A stretch of DNA of 64,000 nucleotides from Cinclus cinclus (taxonomy: Eukaryota > Chordata > Aves > Passeriformes > Cinclidae): positions 21,829,258 through 21,893,257 of the forward strand of contig NC_085047.1 in assembly GCF_963662255.1 (NCBI RefSeq). Reading direction: 5' to 3'. Shown here one piece after another: positions 27,301 to 36,700 of the stretch. Each line of letters begins with the position of its first letter. Positions within the stretch are counted from its first letter, which is position 1. Under the pieces are notes generated by a model. It had not been told where the DNA came from. It was given only the letters and a program-made list of their open reading frames with translations, and did no database searches. The position numbers and the translations under genes are program-made.

Positions 27301-29027
27301 AATGAAAGGAACACACCTGCTTCATATGGTACTGATTACTGCCTTTCTGCCTCAGTTCTAAGGACTATAAAGAACAAGATAAAGATAGGAAAAACAGCAG
27401 CTGTACAAACATTGTAACATTATTATATGCTAGCTGACTAAAATAAAAGTAATTTTAATTGCTATAAAACTCAGAATCCTCAATAAGACATTGTGCAACA
27501 CCACAGTGGAGACAGCTTACTGGTTCCCCTTAAAATGAACCGTAAGCAGTAGGGAACATGCACAAACTTGTGTCTCTGAAATTACAGAAAGAAAACATGT
27601 AAAATATCCATCCTCTGTTCCCTGAGGGTAAACAGTTCATTTTTCCTTCCAAGTAAATCCTTCAACTGTGAGAGACACAGGTCTAGTTTCTTTCAAAAGT
27701 TACCAAGCTGGAGCATTTATCTCCCCCTTGTAAAGGGAACATATACACATAATATCAACACCTTCCATGTCTGGAAGGTTCTACTCCTGCCTCCTCCCAA
27801 TAATCCATCTGGACACAAATAGTGAATTTGTCCACTATTAGACCAGCTGTGCAACAACAACTGTACTATCCTAAACAACACACTTCGCCTTCCCATGCAA
27901 CTTCACTGCAACCCATACATTTCACATTGGTGGGCAAGCCTAGGAAGGTCCACTATCCAGAAAAGAGCATCCCACATATCACAGAGAGGTAAGTTGAATT
28001 AATAATTGACTGTCACTGCAGTCCAGCCAGAGATGTAAGCTGCAGGGTGCAAATCACATCAAAGGTCAAACCACAAAGCCACAGGCAAGAGAGACTTGTC
28101 ATGAACAAGTGCTTTTTTGAAAGCATGCAGAAGTATCAAAATCAGTAGTGGAAAAATTGCTGCCAAGTTAAGCACTCGCATACGAAGTTGGAGTTTACAT
28201 AAAAAATTGTTTGCAAATAAGAGGAAAGAATGGGATGTAGTCTAACAACTGCTGAAAACTCTGATTTGTTTCTACCTAAATATGCAGTAACAGGAACTAT
28301 AATAGATGTGCTGCCTACCTTTATAACAACCCAGCAGCTCATTTCTGCTATTCTCAGCTACTTTGGTGCACAGAGGCTTGTATTAATACTATAATTTTGA
28401 CACAGGAATAAGATGTGCCATGTAAAACCTGCCCACATAATGAAGGTGTGGCTAATTTTGTTGTTTGGGTTTGGATTTTTTTATGTCAGCTGAAAAAGTT
28501 GCCCTTTACCCAGAATAACCATGGCAACGCAATTCTTGAAACCAGGCTCAAGCCTGTCTGTACATTCGAATTTCAATTCCTGTACACACAACCAGGTAAA
28601 AGTTTCGTGACTTTAAAAGAAAACGACAACACTTAAGTCGTTCCTCGAGAAGCAGGAGCAGAAACACTTGTTCTTCGAAGGGCCCGCCTTCTCCCCCAAC
28701 CCCAGGTGGATGCTTCCCCCTCCCAGCGGAATATGAGCGCCAGCTGGAGCTCCCCCATCCCCTCCGGCCCGGGGCGGGACGAGGGCCGATGGCTGTGCCG
28801 GCACCGCCCAGCACCGCGCTCTTCGAGACCCGCAGCCACTCAGCTCCTTAGGCCCGGCCGGCAACAACAGCCGGGGCTCGGGCAGGGAAGCGCGCCCGCA
28901 AGCGGGGGCCATGGGTGTCCCTCCTCCCATCTCGGCTCCGACACAGGACCGGCACCTTGAGCACAGGCGTGAGGTACTCGGCCACCTCCAGGGCCTTCCC
29001 CTTCACCGTGTTGATGACGTTCTGCAT
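6303..29027 (-). CDS. ATG3: ATG3, E2-like ubiquitin-conjugating enzyme of autophagy (whole gene, 12 coding exons)
   Basis: ATG3 accepts ATG8/LC3-family proteins from ATG7 as a thioester and transfers them to phosphatidylethanolamine on forming autophagosome membranes. The 12 exons listed separately join in phase into 945 nt, giving 314 residues plus stop, the same length as human ATG3. Visible in the product are the N-terminal amphipathic helix (about residues 1-24, membrane-curvature sensing in the family), an acidic flexible segment (about 145-160), and the E2-like core. The core carries the HPC motif with catalytic Cys264, and Lys243, which is the ATG12-acceptor site in the human protein. 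The product ends in RHFTM as in vertebrate orthologues. The start at 29027 is chosen because [18 protein letters not shown] matches the family start; the frame stays open upstream through GC-rich 5' sequence, but that part has no family match. The first exon lies in a CpG island shared head-to-head with SLC35A5. Confidence 0.97.
8048..8116 (-). CDS. ATG3: ATG3 exon 11 (residues 265-288)
   Basis: A 69 nt exon encoding [20 protein letters not shown] and VH, with AT of Met288. Acceptor TTTCAG. The donor is CACAT|GTATCC, a weak match to consensus, but it is the only one that joins correctly to exon 12. Confidence 0.94.
8901..9108 (-). mobile_element. CR1 LINE 3' fragment, degraded
   Basis: Begins ACAGAATAGCCAGGGCTGG, the reverse-strand signature of a CR1 3' end. 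It continues with CR1-like text (CATCTGGTCTAAAACCCTCCT, later GTTCTCTTGTCCCA). Strongly diverged; boundaries are approximate. Lies in ATG3 intron 10. Confidence 0.65.
12690..12817 (-). CDS. ATG3: ATG3 exon 10 (residues 223-265), catalytic cysteine
   Basis: A 128 nt exon starting [18 protein letters not shown] and ending MCSVHPC. Cys264 of the HPC motif is the catalytic thioester residue of the family, and Lys243 lies in DHVKKTV. Acceptor CTATAG, donor GCAG|GTAAGT. It is out of frame for simple ORF detection. Confidence 0.97.
13455..13610 (-). CDS. ATG3: ATG3 exon 9 (residues 171-222)
   Basis: A 156 nt exon from [12 protein letters not shown] through [20 protein letters not shown] to LWLFGYDE, the first strands of the E2-like fold. 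Acceptor ATTCAG, donor GAG|GTATAT. Phase 0 at both ends. Confidence 0.97.
14338..14372 (-). CDS. ATG3: ATG3 exon 8 (residues 159-170)
   Basis: A 35 nt micro-exon encoding (E)[11 protein letters not shown]. Acceptor TTTTCAG, donor GAT|GTGAGT. It keeps the reading frame between exons 7 and 9. Confidence 0.94.
14884..14965 (-). CDS. ATG3: ATG3 exon 7 (residues 132-159)
   Basis: An 82 nt exon encoding [13 protein letters not shown], then an acidic run [14 protein letters not shown]. Acceptor TTCAAAG, donor GAAG|GTATTT. This is part of the disordered acidic insert that binds ATG7 and ATG12 in the family. Confidence 0.95.
15370..15500 (-). mobile_element. CR1 LINE-like fragment
   Basis: AGGGACCCATAAGGATGATT followed by GAGCCCAACACCCTC resembles the avian CR1 segment 'gggacccacaaggatcatygagtccaac'. 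Old and truncated, in ATG3 intron 6. Edges uncertain. Confidence 0.55.
16746..16795 (-). CDS. ATG3: ATG3 exon 6 (residues 115-131)
   Basis: A 50 nt exon encoding (G)[16 protein letters not shown]. Acceptor TTTACAG, donor AAG|GTACTT. It differs from the human sequence at several positions, as expected in the flexible region. Confidence 0.94.
18384..18491 (-). CDS. ATG3: ATG3 exon 5 (residues 79-115)
   Basis: A 108 nt exon encoding [15 protein letters not shown], the acidic [11 protein letters not shown] segment and TFHNA. The acceptor follows a T-rich tract (TTTTTTTAG); the donor is GCAG|GTATAC. Flexible-region sequence characteristic of ATG3. Confidence 0.96.
20203..20273 (-). CDS. ATG3: ATG3 exon 4 (residues 55-79)
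   Basis: A 71 nt exon that completes Trp55 and encodes [18 protein letters not shown] and LVTKN, plus the first base of Val79. Acceptor TTTACAG, donor ATG|GTAAGG. Confidence 0.96.
21456..21505 (-). CDS. ATG3: ATG3 exon 3 (residues 39-55)
   Basis: A 50 nt exon encoding [16 protein letters not shown] and two bases of Trp55. Acceptor AACAG, donor ATG|GTAAGT. The segment is nearly invariant among vertebrate ATG3 proteins. Confidence 0.96.
23559..25017 (+). mobile_element. Solo LTR of an endogenous retrovirus
   Basis: A 1.46 kb block starts TGTGCTGGTTTTACC and ends TATTTCACA, so the ends are TGTG...CACA as in retroviral LTRs. It has an AATAAA polyadenylation signal at 24948-24953, close to the 3' end. 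The flanks ACAATA (23553-23558) and ACAAAA (25018-25023) could be an imperfect 6-bp target-site duplication. The central part (about 23740-24240) is very GC-rich, unlike its surroundings, and contains a short direct repeat (GGGAGAACCCCCG twice, near 24045-24075). No gag, pol or env coding sequence is present, so only the LTR remains. Orientation is opposite to ATG3, in its intron 2. The overlapping open frames at 23.69-24.25 kb on both strands are a by-product of GC richness. Confidence 0.75.
26147..26188 (-). CDS. ATG3: ATG3 exon 2 (residues 25-38)
   Basis: A 42 nt exon, too short for an ORF scan, encoding [14 protein letters not shown]. It is flanked by TTGCAG acceptor and GTAAGT donor. Phase 0 on both sides. 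Confidence 0.96.
26682..26752. repeat. Short imperfect tandem of a TTAGTAATACTC-type unit
   Basis: TTAGTAATACT recurs four times in 70 bp with spacers of differing length, and a central inverted copy-like TATTGCT. Located in ATG3 intron 1, about 500 bp upstream (transcript sense) of exon 2. Confidence 0.7.
28956..29027 (-). CDS. ATG3: ATG3 exon 1 (residues 1-24)
   Basis: Encodes the membrane-binding N-terminal helix, ending TPVLK. It is 72 nt and ends in phase 0. The donor is AAG|GTGCCG, which is weak because it has C at +4 and +5. The frame stays open past it for a short distance, so the exon end rests on agreement with exon 2 (ESKFKE...). Confidence 0.95.
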
Positions 29028-29163
29028 TGCGGCGGCCGAGCGGACAGACGGACAGCGGCCACGCTCCCGCGGCCGCCCCTCACGCTCCCCCCGCCCCACC
29101 GTCGCACACGCGTGACGACACATGGTGCGGGCGCGCAAGGCGGGAAGGGGCGTAGCCATAGCT

Positions 29164-29169
29164 CACGTG
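29164..29169. promoter_or_regulatory. E-box CACGTG (CLEAR-like)
   Basis: CTCACGTGGCC lies 137 bp upstream of the ATG3 start codon. It contains the palindromic CACGTG bound by MiT/TFE and USF factors, and partly matches the CLEAR consensus GTCACGTGAC. Function is inferred only. Confidence 0.4.
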
Positions 29170-29325
29170 GCCGCCGGGGCGCGCGTGCGAGCTGAGGGGG
29201 CGGAGCTCCCGGGTTATCCGAAGTCAGGAGGCGGGGCCGGGAAGGTGCTGCCGACGTAGGGCAGGAGAGCGCGCGCGTGTCTGCGCGGGGTAAGGCGGGG
29301 GGTGCGCGTGTGCGGCCCCGCCCCT

Positions 29326-29417
29326 CTCCGCCCCGCCCCGCCCCGCTCCGCTCTGCTCTGCCCTGCCCCGCCCCGCCCCGCCCCGCCCCGCCCTGCCCTG
29401 CCCCGCCCTGCCCTGCC
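29326..29417. repeat. CCCCG-type pentanucleotide array (18 units)
   Basis: Eighteen consecutive 5-bp units made of CCCCG, CCCTG, CTCCG and CTCTG variants, followed by CC. It sits inside the bidirectional promoter. The minus strand is a run of GGGG blocks that could form G-quadruplexes, and the plus strand has repeated Sp1-like GC boxes. It generates long spurious open frames on both strands (for example 29214-29759 minus). Confidence 0.93.
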
Positions 29418-29648
29418 AGGCCGGGGAGGGGAAGGTGGGGGTGAAAGTTGGAGGGCCTGCGTGCGGGACTCCGGGCGGAGCCCGGGGAAAGCCCAGCCCT
29501 GGGCGGCAGGAATGAGTGAAGGGGACCGTGCTGCCGCAGCCTCCTGGGACCTAGTGCGCCTGGCTGCGGCGTCCGAGCTCCGGGTGTTGCTGCCTCGGAG
29601 CCCCGCTCGCCCCGCCGGCCTGGCGCTCGCGGTTGCAGCTTGAAGCAG

Positions 29649-29656
29649 TGACGTGG
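29649..29656 (+). promoter_or_regulatory. TGACGTGG (UPRE / CRE-like element)
   Basis: An exact match to the core TGACGTGG recognised by ATF6/XBP1-class bZIP factors, on the SLC35A5 side of the island. A single 8-mer, so chance is possible. Confidence 0.3.
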
Positions 29657-30279
29657 CAGAGGTGGTCGGCAAAGCCGTGTTCCTCCTCCGCTGCGGAAGA
29701 GGTGGCGAGGTGGGTGTACCCCCGATCCGGTTCGCTTGCTCCGGCTGCCCTGCCGTCATGGGACGCGGCAGAGTCCGCAGCTGGCCCGGAGGGGCTCTCC
29801 CTCCTCGCTCCTCACTCGGCCGGCTGTTGGGGCCCCGGGGCCCGTTAACGGGTCGGGCGAGTAACGGCGGCGCTGGAGGCGGAGGACGCGGCTCAGGTGC
29901 TCGGCTCCGGCTGCCCTGTGCCTCCCCCGCCGCTGGGAACGAGCCGGCGCCAGGTCAGCTCTAAGGTGTAGGTTTCGCTCCGTTGGTGTAGCGGTTCTCC
30001 TTGCTGGGGTTGGGAGCGAGAGCACTTAAAAATATTAAAGAAAAATAAATGTGTGAAATATTTAATCCTTTTACCTAATCTGTATGCCGTAGTTGCAGAC
30101 TTCTCAGGCTCCAGCCTCCTTGTGCCACCTTCAGAGTCTCTGTGTATACATCGTTTATCCCCCTTTGACGGCCCTTCTAACATATTCTTCTCTTGGGGGA
30201 TGACCTTATTGCTCTCTACCTGAAAGAAGCCTGTAGCCAGGTGGCTGTCCACTTCTTCTCCCAGGCAACCGGCAACGGG

Positions 30280-30483
30280 AAAAGAAGACATAGTCTAAAG
30301 CTGTGCCACGGGAAGTTTAGGTTGGACATCAGGAAGAATTTCTTCACAGAAAGGATTATTATACATTGGAATTAGAGGTGATGGAGTCACCATCCTTGGA
30401 GGTGTTTAAAAGAAAGACTGGACGTGGCACTTTGTGCCATAGTCTAATCAGCATGGCAGTGTTCAGTCATAGGTTGAACTCTA
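30280..30483 (+). mobile_element. CR1 LINE 3' fragment
   Basis: TTGGACATCAGGAAGAATTT, CTTCACAGAAAGG, GGAGTCACCATCCTTGGAGG and TGTTTAAAAGA are close to the avian CR1 3' UTR consensus. Truncated at both ends, ending before the octamer tail. It lies about 180 bp upstream of the first SLC35A5 coding exon, in the 5' UTR intron. Confidence 0.85.
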
Positions 30484-30660
30484 TTTTTGGGTTTTTTCAT
30501 AAGAAAACAGTTCATGTCTTATTCTACAATATAAGCATCTTTATGTAACACAAAGCAGTAAAATACACTTATTGTCTTGTGTAACCAGTTTCTGGAAGTG
30601 CTGTTTATAATGTTTTTTTTTTATCCTGCCATCCAAAGGCACTGACAGTGAGGCAGCAGA

Positions 30661-30790
30661 ATGAAGTTGGAGTGGTGTAGTCGATTTGCCCTTTGCTCCA
30701 AGACAACCAGCCAGACCTTTCTGCTTGCAGGAGTGTTCATTGCGTTGGGATCGAGTCGAATCCTCCTGATGAAGTATTCTGCTAATGAAG
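30661..30790 (+). CDS. SLC35A5: SLC35A5 first coding exon (residues 1-44)
   Basis: Encodes [14 protein letters not shown] then [20 protein letters not shown] and YSANE, covering transmembrane helix 1. Donor GAAG|GTACTG, phase 1. A T-rich tract and an AG near 30638 upstream suggest that the exon begins about 20 bp before the ATG. Confidence 0.95.
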
Positions 30791-33700
30791 GTACTGTTGG
30801 GCAATACCCATGATGTGCCTTGAAGAAGAAAGTGTTGATGTTTGGGCTAAAACATATAAAAAAATCCCACTTCTTCACCTTCAGAGTTCTTTGCGTAAAC
30901 ATCCTATTATCTTTATAGGGATGTGTTCTGCACTGGAAAAGTTCTGTCTAGCCAGTGGTCTACCATAAAGGTATAACTTGCATTGCAAGCTGTGTGATGT
31001 ACCTTTAAAAGATGAGCGAGGTGATTTATTTTATAGCTAACTCTTAACAGACAAGATTGTTGTGTAAGCACTATTGGTGGTACATTATTTGATCAAAATG
31101 TTTTTCTTGCAACAGGCTTAAGAGAGAAATGGTGTCCTAGTGGGTGTGCTAAAAAGGGCTGGTATTGCCAGTCCTAAAAGAAGATTATGTCATCCTGGAA
31201 GCCATTTTTTTGTGAGGGTTAAAAAATATCATATTGGTCTTTGGGGAAAACCTTCCAAACCTTCCTTCAGCCATGTTCTGAAGTTCTTCCAAAAAAGTTC
31301 TGCTGTAAGCTGGGACCAAATGAGGAAATGTTTCAACTCAGAAAAGGGGCTATTCAGGAAGTTTTATATGATAAACTTTGAAATGTTTATAACAGAAGTT
31401 CTGACAAAGCCTTTTGTGACTAAAATTTTGATTGGAATGATTAAAATAGATTCTTTCTCTAATTATGAATGCAGGAGACAAACTGATTGTGTACTCTCTG
31501 ATTTGCTGGATCCCACAGATAACAAGTATGATTATCTTCCTACAACAGTGAACATGTGTTCTGAAGTAGTAAAACTGGTCCTATGTGTAGTGTTGGCCCT
31601 CTGGAATAGGAAAAAAGGTAAGTACCTATGTTTTAAATAACTAAAATGGGTTGACTTTCTAAGATTTGCTGTCCTACAAGCACTTTAACAGCAGATGACA
31701 ACACCACTTGCCACAGGTTTTGCATTGCAGGTGACTTTTGTTTTTCCTTTACTGTCCCAGTGTAAGAACTGTAAGAGGTTAAATTCTTTGCATTTCAAAA
31801 TGGTACAGAACAAATATTTAAATAGGAAGTGGGTGTCAGGCACTGTAGGTTCATATTAAATTGAACTGTTGGTTTTGTCTTGCTTCTTCAGGAAACAGTC
31901 ATGGCTCTGGCAAGCTAGTAAAATTTTCACCTTGATTCACCATTTAGTACAGACTTACTTAATACAGCAGTTTCAATCAGTGTTTCCCACCATTGCCTAC
32001 TGCTGATTGTATGATATCTGATTTTTTTTTTTTTTTTTAAATTTTTTTATCCAGACATCTGAGTTTTGCTGAACTCAGTGTGTTGGTGCTTCAGGAGAGG
32101 ATTAGCTGTCATTGGGTAGTTTAAAATTTGTGCTAATAAAGCACTTTTGCCACCAGGTCTGGAGCAGTCTAAAGTTTATTACAGTCTTCCTCCTAAAGTT
32201 TGTGTCCTGAATACCTAAGTAAATGTCATTCTTTGTGCTTTGTTCTTTCTTTCTTCTTGTCTTCCTGTATGTTCTCTTTATACCCACCTCATGTGCTGTG
32301 GCCTCCAAATAACTGAGTTCTGGTTTATTTTGTACTTCTGACTTTACTGGCTGACCTTTGGGTACTCTGTGAAGGAATCCACTGTCTGTGTCATTGTTCC
32401 TGTTGGAGATTTGATCAGTAAGCAATGGGAAGTTACACCCAGTAAGGATGTCACTACTGTGTAGGGAATCTAGGGTGCTTTTTGGCCCTCAAAGAATGGT
32501 TGACAATGGAATTTTTGTTCTCAGTGGTCAAATGCTGTGATGGATGTAACAGGTTCTGTGACATTTTCTCTGCTGAAGCAAGGAGGTGAATACCACACTG
32601 CTCTAGCTCTGTGTTCTGCCCTGAAACACAGGTTCCTGTGTTGCCAGGGAACTGTGAAACCCAAGTGTTTTCAGTCAAATGGTGCTACTCAGAAGAGAAC
32701 AGTGATACCTATTCTGTTACAAGGGAATGGGCTTTCAATAATGGGATGTCTTTCTTACTGATTTATTTTCCTTTCAGAAAAGGGTTGTATGGATCATCTC
32801 TCTGAATGTTTTTCCTGGAAGAATGTATGTAATTCCATGAAGTGGTCAGTTCCTGCCTTTCTTTACTTTTTGGATAACTTGATTGTCTTCTATGTACTGT
32901 CTTACCTTCAGCCAGTAAGTATACTGTATAAGGTGACTTCTAATATCTTAGCCTAAGAGCAGCATTGTCCTCTATCTGCCATGGTTAATACTGGGAAGGC
33001 AAGATTGTAACTGAGGCTGTCTGCTGTTTTAACACTGACAAGTGAAAGAATAATCTGTTAGCTTCCCATTCTCTTGCTCACTGGTCAGTGTTATACAGCT
33101 TTCAGCAAACAAGAGTCTATATTTTCTCAATCTAAAGTGATTTAGAAATAGGGTGAAGTGCTTAAGAAGCTGGGAGGGTTTTTGGTTCTTTTCCTCCTTT
33201 GCCTTCTTCAACTCTGTATTTCTCTTGCTATTATTTGAGCTGCACTTTTCTATGGGGCTTTTGCCACTCCATGTATGTGACATAAAATGAGTAAACATAA
33301 TCTCACAAAGGGAGTAAGTGTAACAGAAACTGAGGAGGGGACAAAGAAAACTGACTTAATTTTTGCATTTTTTAATTTAGGTACGTTTAGGTACAAAATT
33401 TAGTTGGTACTTTCTTCTAGCTATCTTCATCCTTTTGGATGAACTTATATATGCTCAGAAAATTGTACAGGTTTTGTGTTTGCATTTATTTTCGTATCAT
33501 GATACTTTTTGGTTCAGAATCTATGTTTGCAGTAAGATGGAAACACATGGTTTGTGCTTGCTATAAAATACTGTGGCTGCCCCTGTTGAACATGAAAAAT
33601 AAACAGTTTTCTATCTTCTATATCAGAATTTATCCTCAAAATATTGTTCTTTTAGGTGTATATTTCTACCAGGGCCAGACCAGTCCAGAGTCTAGAACAG

Positions 33701-36700
33701 GACTCAGATGAAAAAACCTGATAAAATCAAGAGTCATATTATCTTAAAATAACCTGCACAGCTGCTTGGTTTTGTAGCTTGTTGTATGAGGGATTTTTTG
33801 TTGATGGGGTTTTTTTGGTGATGGTGGCAGGGTGATTTTTGGTTGGTTGGGGTTGGGTTTGGTTTTGTTTTGTTTTTTGTTTTTGTGGGTTGTTTCAGTT
33901 TGTTTTGGTTTTTAGTTTTAGGAGGGAAATTCAGCTATAATATTAGTAGAAGCAAAGCCTGATGCATAGAGTTATGTAAATGCTATTTTTGTCTTAAGCA
34001 ATTTCATTAGGTTCAGTTAAGGTAATCATTTGTAATACACACAGTTTTTGTTTTGCATGCACACACAGATATACCTTGTCTCTCTACCCTCAGAACATGT
34101 GCTCTCAGATTCCTCTTTTTAGAACTTTTAGCATCTTTCAATAAGAAAAAATCTATGATTATCAGTTGAAATTGTAATATTATTATGATAAAGAAGATAC
34201 GATAAGAGATAACGATATATCTCTAAGACAGAATAACTTGGTTGTGTACAAGACCATGAATGTGAAATGTGAAGATTCTTAAAAGGAAGATGGCCATACC
34301 TGACTGAACCTGGTCATGTGACTTTAAATGCAAAGTAGTTTTGGGAAGTAGTACCTGGGTGAGCAGTTGCTGGTATTAGAGTTCCTTTGCTGAGATTTTT
34401 TTTTTTTTTTTTGCTTAAAACGTCAGCTACAACTGTGGATGCTTTTTAGTGGCTGAATTTCCTAGGTTCTTATCTTTGAGATTTTGCTTGTGATGTGCAG
34501 ATCAGTAGCACGGGGAACTTTGATATTCATATTCCTTTTCATCTAGAACAGAGGTCTCTTGAGGTTTCAGAGAACAGAGTTACTCAAAATTAATTTTTTA
34601 GCTATCCTTCTGTAGATTTTGCTCATAATGTTACCAGAGGTGTTGGATGGGGGGCATTGACTGTAAAGCAAAACCAGAGTGTTCATGGAACACTTCTACA
34701 TTTTGCTTAAAGGCTCCTTTTTTTCCACAATGATTTCTGCCAGATTTCCTTGTTTATTCTCTTTTTTTTCTCCTTCCACAGTGTTCACCTAACATGAATA
34801 TTTACTGAGTTTTAATTTTGCAAAGTGGAAAATGGAGATGTGTTTTCTTAGGCACATGTCTCGTAGTCAGTAAGTCTTCGGCTTACTTAAGAGCCTGTGT
34901 TGTGGTGTTTTATTAGAATTATTGTTCAGCAGACAGTATATTGGGATAAAGTGGAATGAAGATAAGAACAAAAGAGTCTGTGCTTTTCCCTCTGGTGAAT
35001 GAAAAAGACACTCTATAGCAGAATTTGGAATGTAGAAATAATGAGAAAATTCAAGAAAATGTCTGTGTTTTGTACTCCTAAATCCCATATATGCTTTTGT
35101 GTAAAATGGTCTAAAAAGGTGAGTTCACTCTGAGGTTCAACTGGACCAAAAACTTCAGATACCTGGATCTTTTGTCTGGAATAGCAGCCAGGTTGCAAAA
35201 CACCCCCACCCTCAAAAAGAGGATTTTTTTTTTCCTACTGGTGCTGATGGATTCTGATACTTATGGGTAACTGGAGTGCTTAAAAGAGCCTCTTCTTTGT
35301 CAGATGTCCCAGTATACAGTGTCTAATACAGAGACAAAACAGACAGTCCTTGCCTCAAGGAGTTTGTGGCTTGGGATCAGGCCATGGATTAGAGCACTGA
35401 AGTTATTATATAGTTATTACCAAATTAAACAGAAGCCTTAGGGTTGTCTTTGTCAAAGTTGTACTTTGAAATAGATGACTTTTTAAAATTACAGTTGCAG
35501 TCTTGAGAATTCAAGCCAAGTACCTCTTTATCTTTGAAAAACTACAGCAAAAGCGCTTGGCATACAAGAAGTTTGTCTTCTGCAAGTGCCTTGTCCAAGG
35601 CTGGAATTTCATAAACACTGCAAATGGCACTGCAGCTAGGAGTATCCTCACCTTGCTTTATTCTTTGCTTATTCTCATTTTGGAGCCATCTGCTCCTTTG
35701 TGCAAACACATCTGTTTTTGCAGCTGACTGGTCAGCCCAGATGGGGAACTGATCTGACTGAAAACTAAACTGTTCTCTGTTAAGTAAGTTTTCTGTTTCA
35801 TTGGTTTCCTCACATCTGTATTTCAGTATAGCTTTCCCCTTTGCAGTGGAGCTTGAGCTCTGTGGTTTCCCTGAGATTTTGAAATGGAATTTGAATATCA
35901 TTTTACGGGTGTGTTACTGTACCATTTGGGTGAGGAAGAAAATTCAGTACCAGTGCCTTCACTCTGACACCTTGCAGGAAGATGAACACTTGAAGTCTGT
36001 AGGGTTTTGGTGTCCACAGTGTGTCTAGAGTATAACTTTGTTCCTCTCCTTCTCTTTCAAGGCAATGGCTGTACTCTTCTCAAATTTTGTCATTATAACA
36101 ACAGCTCTTCTCTTCAGGATAGTGCTAAAGTAAGTGGTATTTGCTAAAGTAAATGAAATATAAGTCTTCCTAGTTTTGATGAAGTTAAGCTACATTTTTT
36201 TCTCTTTGTCTGATGGGAACAATAATTCTCTTTTCTTGCGGCTACACCAGCTTGGAGAAGTGGTTTTGTTTTCTACATGTGAAGGTGTAGGAAATATGTT
36301 ATTGGGAGTCCCTTCATATGTCTACACATTTGGCCAACTCTAGTAGAAAATAGTTGAAATCGTGATTATATAGTCATCGAATGGTAAGAAGAAAGCTTTC
36401 ATTTATACATTAAATATTTTATTTCGTGATTGCCAGTACTTCTTACCAGTCTGTTGCAGTTCTTGATTGAGTGTAAACATGGTGTAGTAAGAGGAAATGA
36501 GATACAGAAAAGTGAAAGATAGAGGTGTGTTTGGGTCATTATTCATGTGACAAAAACCATAATATGTGTTTCACTTGCGGAATTTGTGCTCTTTATGATA
36601 TGATTTAGATTCAAAAAAGGCTGTCAGGGAAATGGATATTAACTTTACCCTCTAAGAGTTGCTTGTGTTAAATACGGCACAAATAAACCTTTCCTATAGG

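Larger units (their letters stand above)
6385..28955 (-). other. ATG3 introns: content
   Basis: Eleven introns. The largest are intron 2 (21506-26146, with the solo LTR), intron 10 (8117-12689, with a degraded CR1 fragment at its distal end) and intron 1 (26189-28955). Intron 6 (14966-16745) holds another CR1-like fragment. Intron 2 also has a short TTAGTAATACTC tandem close by, which falls in intron 1 at 26.7 kb. The rest is AT-rich single-copy-looking sequence. Open frames up to 141 codons in these introns (for example 7566-7991) have no recognisable motif. Confidence 0.8.
28680..29990. promoter_or_regulatory. CpG island and bidirectional promoter of ATG3 and SLC35A5
   Basis: Base composition changes sharply from AT-rich intron to GC- and CpG-rich sequence at about 28.68 kb and back at about 29.99 kb. 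ATG3 exon 1 lies inside it reading left. SLC35A5, whose coding starts at 30661, must have its untranslated first exon in or near its right half. The island includes many GC boxes, an E-box CACGTG at 29164-29169 and TGACGTGG at 29649-29656. No TATA box is apparent. Transcription start sites cannot be fixed from sequence alone. Confidence 0.85.

Noticed and set aside
29214..29759. 181-codon minus-strand open frame in the CpG island
   Set aside because: Driven by the CCCCG pentamer array (Gly-Arg-Ala repeats); it overlaps a plus-strand frame of the same kind and has no family match.
31140..31518. Upstream part of the 166-codon open frame before the second SLC35A5 coding exon
   Set aside because: Only the part after the CCCACAG acceptor matches SLC35A5; the earlier codons are intron.
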